A stretch of 64,000 nucleotides of DNA. It comes from Desulfosarcina sp. Its GTDB lineage: Bacteria; Desulfobacterota; Desulfobacteria; Desulfobacterales; Desulfosarcinaceae. Below the pieces are notes generated by a model. That model worked only from the letters and a program-made list of their open reading frames with translations. It made no database searches and was not told the origin of the DNA. Below are positions 37,864 through 46,696 of this stretch, piece after piece; position 1 is the stretch's first letter, and each line of letters starts with the position of its first letter. The position numbers and the translations under genes were made by a program. The stretch is from positions 1-64,000 of the forward strand of contig JABZFO010000186.1 in assembly GCA_014237405.1 (NCBI GenBank), read 5' to 3'.

Positions 37864-38023
37864 TATATTGTCTCCTAAGTACCACCGGTTTAAAGTTCAG
37901 TATCCAGAATCCTAAAAAGCAGGCCCATATCTACTCGAGGCAGTTGGACAAGGTCAAGGTTTAGTTGAATCGAAGACAATTGATTGTGGGTCCGTGATGG
38001 AAATGAACGGTGAAAAATTGTTT

Positions 38024-38186
38024 AGGGTCACGGAAATAAAAAATTGACCTGAGATTGCGCCGGATATTGGTTCAGATACAAGGCGCGTCGATGGCTCCAT
38101 ACTTGGTTGTATGGGGCCATCGACGCAACGCCATAGCAGGACCAAGAGACAAGCAAGATGGGGCAATTTATTATTTCCGAGGCCCT
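38024..38186 (+). repeat. 165-bp covarying fold-back element, copy C
   Basis: AGGGTCACGGAAATAAAAAA to TTATTTCCGAGGCCCT. The inner arms pair as TTGGTTC with GGACCAA. The central hairpin is GCGTCGATGGCTCCATAC against GTATGGGGCCATCGACGC, nearly perfect over 18 bp. Its right end directly abuts the TGA stop of the minus-strand pilin-fusion gene. Upstream, 37864-38023 is featureless. Confidence 0.85.
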
Positions 38187-41100
38187 CAATACTGTAAGGG
38201 CTGGCTGATGGCCACAGGCTGGTCGACGAAAGACTGGTAGCCGAAATCATCGAAATAGATATTCAGGGAGCCGTTCCCGAAAGTGTGGAGACCGAGGGTG
38301 GAACCAATGCCCATCAGCGCTGCCTCTGAACTGCGGATGAGGGTGTCCGGTTCATCGATCGAGCTGACGATATCGACGGTTCCGACAGCACCGTTAATTG
38401 CGTCCCATTGAATCAACTGGAAATGGTCCTTGTCAACCGTCCAGGGATCACCCTCATCCGGGGGCCAGTTCCATTCCGCCGGATCTATTGGGTTGGGGTG
38501 CTTTTCACCATCTAAAGGGTCTGTGTTCGGTGTACCGCATCCGGTTTCGGTACCAAAAAAAGCTTTAATGAAATGATCCTGTGCGCTGAAGCCGGTGAGT
38601 GTCGCCAGTTCGGATTTGCCTGGAACTGACAGTCGTTCATTTATCTGGAATACGCCATTGACATTATCCAGAAGCAGGGTGCCCGCGGCATTGGAGGCGT
38701 CCCAAGCGCCGCTTTGAAGCACCGGCGGGCCGTAAACGGTTCCCGCGGCGCCGCTGATACTGCCGATAATACGATCGCCAGATTCAATGAAATCGGATCC
38801 ACCGGTATCAAAGGTGATTGAGGCCGATTCTTTGAAACGTGCCAGAAGAGTCGATTGATCTACGGGATAATCAACCAGGATGCGGATGTTGTCTACATAC
38901 CAGCCTTCCCAATCGTTATTCTGAGCATCCCGGGTATCGAAGCGGAAGCGGATAATGATAGTCCGGCCGGCATAAGCGGAGAGGTCCACCTGAATATCCT
39001 GCCATGATCGCATGTCTGCATCCGGGGAGTTGATGTCCGCAGTGATTTGATAGACCGGCGGCGTATCCCAGGTGGCTCCGTTATCCATTGAAACGTCAAC
39101 GTATTTATAGTCAGACGTATTCACATATGTGGGGTTGGGCTCGGTTTCATACCAGCTTGAAAAGAGAAGGCGAACATCACTGTAGTCGCACAGGTCCACA
39201 GGTGGCGATATGAGCATACCGAAGTTCCTGTTGCCGGTATTATAGGTGCGGGTGGCGTTTAGGCCGTAGTACCACGCATGGCTGCCGTCTGCATATGTCG
39301 GAGGATGGGAATCAATATGCCATAGATTATTCCCGCTCACATCCCCAGCGGTGGTCCATCCGTTGGCCCCGTTTTCCACATCTTCATCCAGGACAAGCAC
39401 ATCGTTGATCTGCTTGTAGGCCAGCCACCGTTTATCGGCGCCGTTATTGGTGGCCTGCCATAAAACAATGGCGTGCATGTCGTCTGCCGGAATCAAGTCG
39501 TTCTCAATATTGTCAAGAGGTGAAGCAGAAGCGTTCCCTCTCTGAAATGATAAACCATAGGTATTGCCACCCCCGAAAAGACGAAAGCACAGCCCGGCCG
39601 AGTAATATTTGGGAATGGGCAAGGGGTCATAGCCATGGATCGGTGGGGACGGTGTTTCTATATACCCGATTTTCACCTGAGTATCGAAATGGTTGGGATT
39701 GAATTGTACGGCGCCGGTATTCATCGGGATCAAACTGGCGCTGGGAGTGTCGACACTGGACTGGGTGACTCCAGTGACCCTGAGCACATTGTTTCCACCA
39801 AGATCGACTATTTCATGCGCGCCAAGCACAGATTCATTCCACTTGTCCAGATCGTCGAATCTCTCATGAAAAATGACTCGCTGGGGTTCTTTTTCCTCTG
39901 GGATTTGGACGCGATACACGATATCGCGGGATGCCATCATATCGCCGCTGCCCACAGAACCGGTGGATGTAATTTTAGCAAATTTTTTCAGCCGGATATC
40001 TTCGTTTGCGGTTAAATGAAAATCTGAAAAATAAGATCCATCGGTTCGTTTAATGCCAACAAGGGAATTTGTATTGCGGTTATTTTCTCGGTAGGTATAG
40101 GTGTTTCCACTCAATACAAAGGCGCCGTTTCGGTCCGGAAACATATCGCCGGAACCTGGCGACAGGAAAAGCGCACCGCCATTTGAAACGGTCTGGCCGG
40201 CGAGGGCCTGGGCGACCGGATAAACCGGTGTTTGCACAGGTACCGTCAGCGATGATGATATGCTAAAGGTGATCTGCTGTCCCACAATTGAAGCCGATGA
40301 AAAAGAATAAACGGTGTCATCGATACTCAGGCTGCCGCCTCCGGAAAGAATCGGATAATCAGATGCCAATTGCCCATAAATACGCGTTACCAATGTTGTT
40401 GTGTTCGCGGGGTCAACGTCAACGGAAAAGTAATACGGGTTGACAGACAGGGTGAATTCTCCCTGATTGGCCTGCAGTCGGTGGGTAACACCGTGGATGT
40501 TGTCCAGCGCCGCATATTTGGCGGTTTCATTTGCTGCATTGAGATATTGGCTGGCTGCGTAGCGCAAACCGGATTCTGCCAGATAATAGGCTTGGGCGGA
40601 CCTGCCGGCGGCGGTTCGATGCAACTGGGAGGAGCTGATCATCGGCACGATGGCCGCACCCAAGGCTGCAAACACCATGATGGTGATGATAATTCCAATC
40701 AGCGCGCTGCCATCATCTTTTTTGCTGAACAGGATTTGCGTTTTCGTAGGAATAACCGATTTTTTTTGATTAAAACGCTGAACCACACATAATAGCGTTG
40801 TCAAAATAAAAGCCAATATTATTAACTTCCGGGTGCGTGTGCAGCCAAAGCAAACCGGACTAACCAGCGTTGTTGAAATGAAGCAGGAATATTGATCGCT
40901 GGTGGGTGGGGCAACGGGCAGGGTGGCGGCACTGCCTCCATAGTTGTCGTTGTTCCTGAGGTGAACCAGCGTGGTTAAATTCACCGTGCTGCCGGCAATG
41001 TCCTTTCGGAACAGATTTAATGAAAATTGAATGGTGGAAAGTTCGCGGATGTCTGTTCCATCCCAATTATTGCCGCCTTGAAAATAATTCAGGGTGAATG

Positions 41101-41536
41101 AATCAACACTGTCGGTCAGAATGTCACCGTTGTTTTCCAGATAGGTATCTGAAATCGGTTCTGCCGGATCGGCATACAGCCTGATCGTATCATTCACTTT
41201 AGCGATGGCCTGATGCTGGCCGGTTGCAGAATAGTAAACGATATAAGGACGTGTATTGTCTCGGTCGCTGATGGCCGTTAACTCTAACAATTCTCGATTG
41301 ATTCTTGTTGCCGCGAGCTGAATTTTCTGGGACAGGCCCACGTTTTCTTTGACAACGGCATAGCCGCTGATGGCAGACACGATCCCCATTCCGGCGATGG
41401 ATGCGAGAATTCCGGCAACCACTAACGAAATGATTATTTCTATCAGGGTAAAACCGGCATAACATCTCAATCGGTGCTGTCTTGGAATTGCCGTTGCTGC
41501 CGGTTTCATCTGGTTCCTCGGATCATTATCGGGCAA
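38186..41536 (-). CDS. MshO-MshP-MshQ-like fusion: minor pilin with large extracellular domain
   Basis: A 1116-residue protein. It has a prepilin N-terminus with cleavage/methylation motif YAGFTLIEIIISLVVAG (about residues 26-42) and a PilW/MshO-like pilin domain to about 215. A second hydrophobic segment then follows, and a PilX/MshP-like region (DDGSALIGIIITIMVFAALG, about 270-290, then AYYLAESGLRYAASQYL). The last ~600 residues are beta-rich with jelly-roll/LamG-like features (ISPPVDLCDYSDVRLLF, WEGWYVDNIRILVD), like MshQ. Three neighbouring genes of the classic MSHA locus therefore seem to be one reading frame here. It could sit at the pilus tip as an adhesin. A lost stop or start between MshO and MshP parts (about 40750-40870) cannot be excluded. 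Confidence 0.8.
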   Translation of the reverse strand: MPDNDPRNQMKPAATAIPRQHRLRCYAGFTLIEIIISLVVAGILASIAGMGIVSAISGYAVVKENVGLSQKIQLAATRINRELLELTAISDRDNTRPYIVYYSATGQHQAIAKVNDTIRLYADPAEPISDTYLENNGDILTDSVDSFTLNYFQGGNNWDGTDIRELSTIQFSLNLFRKDIAGSTVNLTTLVHLRNNDNYGGSAATLPVAPPTSDQYSCFISTTLVSPVCFGCTRTRKLIILAFILTTLLCVVQRFNQKKSVIPTKTQILFSKKDDGSALIGIIITIMVFAALGAAIVPMISSSQLHRTAAGRSAQAYYLAESGLRYAASQYLNAANETAKYAALDNIHGVTHRLQANQGEFTLSVNPYYFSVDVDPANTTTLVTRIYGQLASDYPILSGGGSLSIDDTVYSFSSASIVGQQITFSISSSLTVPVQTPVYPVAQALAGQTVSNGGALFLSPGSGDMFPDRNGAFVLSGNTYTYRENNRNTNSLVGIKRTDGSYFSDFHLTANEDIRLKKFAKITSTGSVGSGDMMASRDIVYRVQIPEEKEPQRVIFHERFDDLDKWNESVLGAHEIVDLGGNNVLRVTGVTQSSVDTPSASLIPMNTGAVQFNPNHFDTQVKIGYIETPSPPIHGYDPLPIPKYYSAGLCFRLFGGGNTYGLSFQRGNASASPLDNIENDLIPADDMHAIVLWQATNNGADKRWLAYKQINDVLVLDEDVENGANGWTTAGDVSGNNLWHIDSHPPTYADGSHAWYYGLNATRTYNTGNRNFGMLISPPVDLCDYSDVRLLFSSWYETEPNPTYVNTSDYKYVDVSMDNGATWDTPPVYQITADINSPDADMRSWQDIQVDLSAYAGRTIIIRFRFDTRDAQNNDWEGWYVDNIRILVDYPVDQSTLLARFKESASITFDTGGSDFIESGDRIIGSISGAAGTVYGPPVLQSGAWDASNAAGTLLLDNVNGVFQINERLSVPGKSELATLTGFSAQDHFIKAFFGTETGCGTPNTDPLDGEKHPNPIDPAEWNWPPDEGDPWTVDKDHFQLIQWDAINGAVGTVDIVSSIDEPDTLIRSSEAALMGIGSTLGLHTFGNGSLNIYFDDFGYQSFVDQPVAISQPLQY

Positions 41537-41939
41537 ACAGTGACGTCAATGAATGGTCGCCCATGGAAATCGTAACTTTCAATATTTTGCAATCCGTATT
41601 GGTTGTGTCGCAGGGAGCTTCTATCTGGTTGTTGTCGAATATGATGTAATCGCTTTCGGTTACCGTATAGGTGCCGTAAAAACCGCTATCCACTCTCGTT
41701 TTAAACGTGTTGAGTGGCGAAATGCCGGTGAGAAGCAACTGCTTGTAGCCCGCATTCATGTTTTCAAAGACACCTTGCAGCGCCATCCCTTCCTGTATGG
41801 ATAAAGTTGGCTCTGCACTTCTTGTTATGCTGGTTCCTATGAACTGCACCAGCATGACCGATAGGATGGCGGCAACGGTCAGCGTGACGATGATTTCGAT
41901 CAGGGTGAAACCCGACTCTTTTGACAGGGTCAAATTCAT
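41526..41939 (-). CDS. Minor pseudopilin (MshD/PilV-like)
   Basis: A 137-residue prepilin-like protein. The N-terminal motif KESGFTLIEIIVTLTVAAIL, with Gly-Phe cleavage site and Glu at +5, is followed by a hydrophobic helix and a small globular domain with two cysteines (APCDTTNTDCKIL) that could form a disulfide. It overlaps both neighbours by a few bases, so the three pilin genes form one translationally coupled unit. It would be processed by a prepilin peptidase encoded elsewhere and assembled at the pilus initiation complex. Confidence 0.86.
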   Translation of the reverse strand: MNLTLSKESGFTLIEIIVTLTVAAILSVMLVQFIGTSITRSAEPTLSIQEGMALQGVFENMNAGYKQLLLTGISPLNTFKTRVDSGFYGTYTVTESDYIIFDNNQIEAPCDTTNTDCKILKVTISMGDHSLTSLFAR

Positions 41940-42424
41940 GGGACAAATCCCGTGTTTCGGGTAATGGTGATCGTTGTGGTCGATCCACTGTCTGCCGACA
42001 GTATCAGTGATAAATCGTTTGCCCGTGGTGTCGTTCCGTCGTTGCCGGAGCAGGGGCGGCCCCGGTCATCAAAGGAAAGGGTTGTCGGCGTCAGCGTCAG
42101 CTTATATTTGATAAGGTTGACGGTGTCGGATTCCTCGCCAGGCAGTTTCCGTTTTTTATTAACGGGGTCGCCGTCGACAAAAAGCCAGTAAAACTGTGCG
42201 GAGGCATCGCACCGTATTCCCCAACTTCGATCAGAATTCATGGCCCGGGACTGGGCATAGCGGATATGTGACTTGATGACTTCGGTCTGGGCTAGAAGAT
42301 CGGTCTGGCCAATAGTGCTGCGGCCGATCACAATCACGCTGATGATGCCGATGATGATCAGCACGAGCAGCACTTCCAGAGGAGTGAAGCCGCTGCTCCG
42401 ATTTGTTTCTCCGCAGTGGACCAT
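41936..42424 (-). CDS. GspH/FimT-type pseudopilin (MshC-like)
   Basis: A 162-residue protein with prepilin motif SSGFTPLEVLLVLIIIGIIS, Glu at +5, then IRYAQSRAMNSDRSWGI, the helix typical of GspH/FimT pseudopilins. The globular domain has a proline-rich turn and a single disulfide candidate. It is the first gene of the minor-pilin operon and overlaps the second by 4 bp. It would act in pilus initiation or priming. Confidence 0.87.
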   Translation of the reverse strand: MVHCGETNRSSGFTPLEVLLVLIIIGIISVIVIGRSTIGQTDLLAQTEVIKSHIRYAQSRAMNSDRSWGIRCDASAQFYWLFVDGDPVNKKRKLPGEESDTVNLIKYKLTLTPTTLSFDDRGRPCSGNDGTTPRANDLSLILSADSGSTTTITITRNTGFVP

Positions 42425-42593
42425 GAAAAATCAATACCAGATCTAAGGTCCTAATAAAACCTTAAATACGTGATGTAGGGAAAATTCCATGCTATTCCTG
42501 TATTGATTCAACTCATTGAGATTGCTATAGCTTTACCGAATTGGCGAGAATGGGTGTCTGTGGTTTGCGCTATATCATGGTTGGAAAGATTCC

Positions 42594-44867
42594 TTGAACG
42601 ACTCAAAATTAAAAAGAGAAAACGACGGTCACGGCCTCTATCTTGACCCGAGATGGGATAGAATGATCTTTTCTATCCTGCTATATCTGGTCACCCTTGC
42701 CGTTATATACTGGCCGTCGTTCGCCGGAGGCTGGCACTATGACGATTATTTCAACATTGTTCGAAACAAAAACATTCAGATTCAGTCGCTTGATAGCGAA
42801 TCGATAATAAATTCATTTTACTCAGAAGATCCGCGGCGGGGAGGACGTATTAAGCGGCCTTTGGCATACTTGAGTTTCGCATTAAACTATTATTTCAGCA
42901 AAGATCGCGTCCGGGGTTATCATCTCGTCAATTTTTTCATCCATTTGATATCGTCCTGTTTCCTTTATCTGTTCATAAGAAACACGCTTAACCTGCCGTT
43001 GTTGAAACCACGGTATGGCAACCTTTCGCACCCGATTGCGATGTTGTCCACGTTCATTTGGGTCATTCATCCCATTCACGTCACGGCGGTCACCTATATC
43101 GTTCAACGAATGGCCTCCATGGCAGGGATGTTCTATCTGATGTCGTTGTATTTTTACAGCTCGGGCAGGATGACCAAAGGGGTCGGGGGGAGATGGTTTT
43201 GCCTGGCCTTGTGTGGCCTGGCTGCCCTAGGGGCCATGGCAACAAAAGAAAACAGCGCCATGTTGCCCGTGTCCCTGGCTCTATATGAACTACTCTTGAT
43301 TCAAGGATGTAATCGTTTCGATTGGAAAAAAACGGCCGCCTTCGGGCTGCCTGCGGTTTTTTTGGTGCTACTGTTGGGGATGCTCTACATTGGCCCTGAT
43401 GCCTTCCTCGACGGATATGACAACCGACCCTTTACCCCTTTTCAGCGGGTGATGACCGAACAGCGGGTGGTCCTTTATTATCTAAGTTTGCTGTTTTATC
43501 CCATTTCGTCAAGGCTGACCCTGCTTCATGATATCGACCTATCCACAACCCTCTGGGTGCCGTGGACCACCCTGCCTTCATTTATACTGGTCTCTGCGTT
43601 GTTTCTTTTTTCGCTGTTGGTCCTGTCCAGAAAGGATCCACTGATTGCCTTCATCATCCTTTTCTTTTTTATCAATCATGCCATCGAAGGATCCTTCGTG
43701 TGTCTCGAACTGATTTTCGAACATCGCAACTACATCCCTTCGATGCTGCTGTTCATCATACCGTCCATCGTTCTGGTCAGGGCGCTGGAATACTTTTCAT
43801 ACAGCCGGAAGTTTCAAGTTTTCATTATTTTCTGCACAGCGCTGACCCTTTCGGCCGTCGGTCACACGACCCACGCTTACAACACGATTTTTGGGAATGA
43901 TCTGATGCTTTGGGCAGACAATCGAAAAAAATCAGCCAGTTTGAGCATTGTGCATAACAATTACGGGAATCGGTTGTGGGAGGAGGGGCAGTTCGAACCC
44001 GCCTATGACGTTTTTCTGAAGGCAAAACAACTGGACCGATATCAGAACCTGATCCAACGTGGACTCGTCCTCTACAATATCGGGCTCTATCATTCCCTTC
44101 GCCAAAACGACCCGAAAACGGCACTGTACTATCTAAACGCAGCCAGGGAAATCTCTCCGGGCTATTGGGAAATCTGGTACGAAACCGCCAGGGCCCATTG
44201 TCAGATGGGGCAATATGCCCAAGCGGAATCCGTGTTGACTGCCGGGCTTAAGTTTTGGCCGTCAGATCCTGCCCTTTTAAATGGCATGGCCATCGTCGCC
44301 GTAAGAAAAGACGAACTGCACAACGCATTCACGTACATCAGGAAGGCCCGCCGTATTGACCCTCAACTTCCGTCGGCCATGGCGGTGGAGGCTGAACTGT
44401 ACCGTCGGAAAGGCCTGTTGAAAAAAGCAATCAATTCATGGTCAGAATACCGGAATTATCACCCCACGGACGTTCGTGCCGATTTGGCCTTGCTTGAACT
44501 CTTTCATGACAGTCACCAGCACGGTAAACTTGCCGGCGTATTAGGGCGCCTCATGACCCACAGGGGGAAAAATTCCTGGGAAAATTTGATCATGGAGGCC
44601 GCACATCCTGGAAATTTCAAGGCTTATGTTCCTGCGCCGGACAAATTGATCCCCATTATAAAGATGGTCCTCGAGGTGGAAACACTGAAAGCGGAAGCAG
44701 CGATGGGAGAGAATCAGGGGGAACCGGGGCGGGGGATGGTGCGCACTTTGGTTTGTCCAGTTAAGGCCCCTGTGGTTCCAGTGACCGTCAGTGTGATGTT
44801 GTTGCCGGCTTGGGTGGTGTTGAGTGAAAAGTCGCCGAGGTCTGTCCCGATGTTAGTATCGTTGTAG
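42594..44867 (+). CDS. Multi-pass membrane GT-C-like protein with TPR domain (TMTC-like)
   Basis: A protein of up to 757 residues starting with TTG after GGAAAG. The N-terminal ~420 residues have about 10-11 membrane helices and the luminal acidic motif WHYDDYFNIVRN (about 46-57), plus ATKENSAMLPVSLALYEL, typical of TMTC/PMT-like GT-C proteins that O-mannosylate proteins. The rest (about 450-690) is a TPR domain. It lies inside the pilus locus on the opposite strand, so it may glycosylate the pilin; this is an inference. The last ~45 codons (after about 44720) are antisense to the pilin gene and do not look like native sequence, so the real stop is probably lost or displaced. Confidence 0.78.
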   Translation: MNDSKLKRENDGHGLYLDPRWDRMIFSILLYLVTLAVIYWPSFAGGWHYDDYFNIVRNKNIQIQSLDSESIINSFYSEDPRRGGRIKRPLAYLSFALNYYFSKDRVRGYHLVNFFIHLISSCFLYLFIRNTLNLPLLKPRYGNLSHPIAMLSTFIWVIHPIHVTAVTYIVQRMASMAGMFYLMSLYFYSSGRMTKGVGGRWFCLALCGLAALGAMATKENSAMLPVSLALYELLLIQGCNRFDWKKTAAFGLPAVFLVLLLGMLYIGPDAFLDGYDNRPFTPFQRVMTEQRVVLYYLSLLFYPISSRLTLLHDIDLSTTLWVPWTTLPSFILVSALFLFSLLVLSRKDPLIAFIILFFFINHAIEGSFVCLELIFEHRNYIPSMLLFIIPSIVLVRALEYFSYSRKFQVFIIFCTALTLSAVGHTTHAYNTIFGNDLMLWADNRKKSASLSIVHNNYGNRLWEEGQFEPAYDVFLKAKQLDRYQNLIQRGLVLYNIGLYHSLRQNDPKTALYYLNAAREISPGYWEIWYETARAHCQMGQYAQAESVLTAGLKFWPSDPALLNGMAIVAVRKDELHNAFTYIRKARRIDPQLPSAMAVEAELYRRKGLLKKAINSWSEYRNYHPTDVRADLALLELFHDSHQHGKLAGVLGRLMTHRGKNSWENLIMEAAHPGNFKAYVPAPDKLIPIIKMVLEVETLKAEAAMGENQGEPGRGMVRTLVCPVKAPVVPVTVSVMLLPAWVVLSEKSPRSVPMLVSL

Positions 44868-45109
44868 ATGATCTGCCCGGTCGTATCACCTGAAAGCAGC
44901 CTTTTTGCAAAGTACTGGTTAACTCGTCCTATGCCCTCGCCGAGTGCGGCTTCCAGTGCCTTCGTTTTGGCTTCCTCCTGAAGATCGAAATATTTAGGTA
45001 TTGCAACGGCTGCCAAAATTCCTAATATGACAAGTACGGCTATAATTTCAACGAGGGTAAAACCCTTCTGGTTGTCGACAATCTTTTTCATCTTGCGGTC
45101 GTCAGTCAT
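44714..45109 (-). CDS. Major type IV pilin-like protein (MshA/MshB-like)
   Basis: A 131-residue prepilin. A 14-residue basic leader ends in QKGFTLVEIIAVLVILGILAA with Gly-Phe cleavage site and Glu at +5. The helix continues into PKYFDLQEEAKTKALEAALG, and a short globular domain ends TIPRPGSP. The beginning is nearly identical in layout to MSHA-type pilins. The start at 45109 has GAGG about 7 bases upstream. A sigma-54 promoter lies 50-65 bp upstream and a sigma-54 activator gene directly beyond it. Its 3' end overlaps the opposite-strand membrane gene by about 150 bp. Confidence 0.88.
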   Translation of the reverse strand: MTDDRKMKKIVDNQKGFTLVEIIAVLVILGILAAVAIPKYFDLQEEAKTKALEAALGEGIGRVNQYFAKRLLSGDTTGQIIYNDTNIGTDLGDFSLNTTQAGNNITLTVTGTTGALTGQTKVRTIPRPGSP

Positions 45110-45160
45110 AAAACCTCATTTCAGCATGGGAGAAATAGTAAATTATCTAACGAGATAAGC

Positions 45161-45176
45161 AGCACATATGGTGCCA
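45161..45176 (-). promoter_or_regulatory. Sigma-54 (RpoN) promoter of the pilin gene
   Basis: On the minus strand the sequence reads TGGCACCATATGTGCT: the -24 TGGCAC and -12 GC elements have the exact GG-N10-GC spacing of RpoN promoters. It sits about 52-67 bp before the pilin ATG. The enhancer-binding protein gene next door is the natural activator. Confidence 0.75.
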
Positions 45177-45345
45177 ACATAAACAAAATGCCTTAATTTG
45201 CCTTAACTATAAGAAAAAATAAAAAATCAAACACCTCCAACTTGTTTACGACAATGATAACCCCTTAGATCATTTTGTTAAAAAAGACAAGCCCTACAAA
45301 TTTTGTAGCCAAAAACTTCAATATTTGATGGTCCTCGCGGCTCTG

Positions 45346-46689
45346 TTATGGTCTGAATTCGGCGATATTAATCTGGTGTTTTTTTATTCTGTGCCACAAA
45401 CTTCGTTCCTTGATACCAAGAATGGATGCTGCTTTGACTTGAACACCACCGGATTGTCGAAGGGCTTCAACGATGATTCTCCGTTCAAAATTTTTAATGC
45501 GCAGATCTAAGTCAGAATCATTACCGTTTAATACTCCCAACGATTCTTTCTGATGGATGCTTGAGCCATTTATTTCTTCATTTCGATTTACTGAAACCGG
45601 CAGGTTGGAAGGTAGAATTTCTTCCTCAGCAAGAACGGCTGCCGATTCCAATGCATTTTTCAACTCCCTCACATTTCCAGGCCAATCATTGGTCATCAGC
45701 AACTGAAGAGTTTCCGATGAAATGTGGCGTTCGTTGCCCATTTCACGCAGAAAATTTTCGGCAAGCAGGGGAATGTCTTCACGTCTGTGTCGCAGTGGCG
45801 GCAGAAGGATGGAAAAAACGTTGAGCCGGTAAAACAGATCTTGGCGAAAAAGGCCGACCTCGACCATTTTTTCAAGATTACGATTCGTTGCTGCAATGAA
45901 ACGGACATTGACTGTTATCAGCTTTATGGCGCCCACTCGCTCGATGGTATTTTCCTCAATGGTTCGAAGTACCTTGGCTTGGGTTACCAGTGGCATGTCG
46001 CCGATTTCATCCAAAAAAAGCGTGCCCCCATCGGCCAGTTCGACTTTTCCGGGTTTTTTCGTATTTGCACCGGTAAACGCCCCTTTTTCGTGGCCGAACA
46101 ATTCGCTTTCCAGCAAACCCTCAGGGATGGCGGCGCAATTGATGGCGACAAAGGGTTTGTTCTGCCGCTTGCTGTGTTGGTGAATACTTCGCGCAATGAG
46201 TTCTTTTCCTGTTCCGGTTTCCCCGGCAATCAGGACCGTGGATTCCTTGGGTGCCACTTTAACAATCTGGTTAAAGATCCCGCGCATAACTTTGCTCTGG
46301 CCGATGATGTCCGGAAACAGTTGACGGGCTTCAACTTTGCTCAACAGTTCCGTCACCTGGTCGAACACCATGGTGAACTTTCCCATGTCATCTTTGGCAA
46401 CGGCGGTATCTGTTGAAGGATGGACACTCTTAACAATGCCCAACTCTTTGGTCTTTATCACAAAACGTTTTACCGGATCGATCATGAATTTAACGATGAG
46501 AATGCCGCAGATCAATGTGAATGCGATCAGCAGCATCCCCCACTGAACCACCGGCCATTTGGGGTTCATGGATTTGAAAAGATAATACGTGGTCGTATTG
46601 TAGGTGACGATGATGGACAAGATGGCAATTCCGGCAAAAATAACCGGGATGATGATATACAGACTGATATTAAAGCGAATATCTTTCAT
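45346..46689 (-). CDS. Membrane-anchored sigma-54-dependent activator
   Basis: A 447-residue protein. It has two N-terminal transmembrane helices (about 9-30 and 49-66), a HAMP-like linker (DPVKRFVIKTKELGIVKS), a full AAA+ sigma-54 activation domain with Walker A GETGTGKE and the RpoN-contacting GAFTGA loop, and a C-terminal Fis-type helix-turn-helix (VKAASILGIKERSLWHRI). It has no receiver domain. It therefore seems to sense a signal at the membrane and activate RNA polymerase directly. The pilin promoter 170-185 bp downstream is the probable target. This differs from PilS/PilR two-component control of classical pilins. Confidence 0.9.
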   Translation of the reverse strand: MKDIRFNISLYIIIPVIFAGIAILSIIVTYNTTTYYLFKSMNPKWPVVQWGMLLIAFTLICGILIVKFMIDPVKRFVIKTKELGIVKSVHPSTDTAVAKDDMGKFTMVFDQVTELLSKVEARQLFPDIIGQSKVMRGIFNQIVKVAPKESTVLIAGETGTGKELIARSIHQHSKRQNKPFVAINCAAIPEGLLESELFGHEKGAFTGANTKKPGKVELADGGTLFLDEIGDMPLVTQAKVLRTIEENTIERVGAIKLITVNVRFIAATNRNLEKMVEVGLFRQDLFYRLNVFSILLPPLRHRREDIPLLAENFLREMGNERHISSETLQLLMTNDWPGNVRELKNALESAAVLAEEEILPSNLPVSVNRNEEINGSSIHQKESLGVLNGNDSDLDLRIKNFERRIIVEALRQSGGVQVKAASILGIKERSLWHRIKKHQINIAEFRP

Positions 46690-46696
46690 ATATACC

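Noticed and set aside
37954-38250. A 98-codon minus-strand frame across fold-back copy C
   Set aside because: It is composed of repeat sequence and the antisense of the intergenic gap, with no support as a protein.
43825-44124. A minus-strand frame inside the TMTC-like gene
   Set aside because: A shadow frame of a convincing membrane/TPR coding region.
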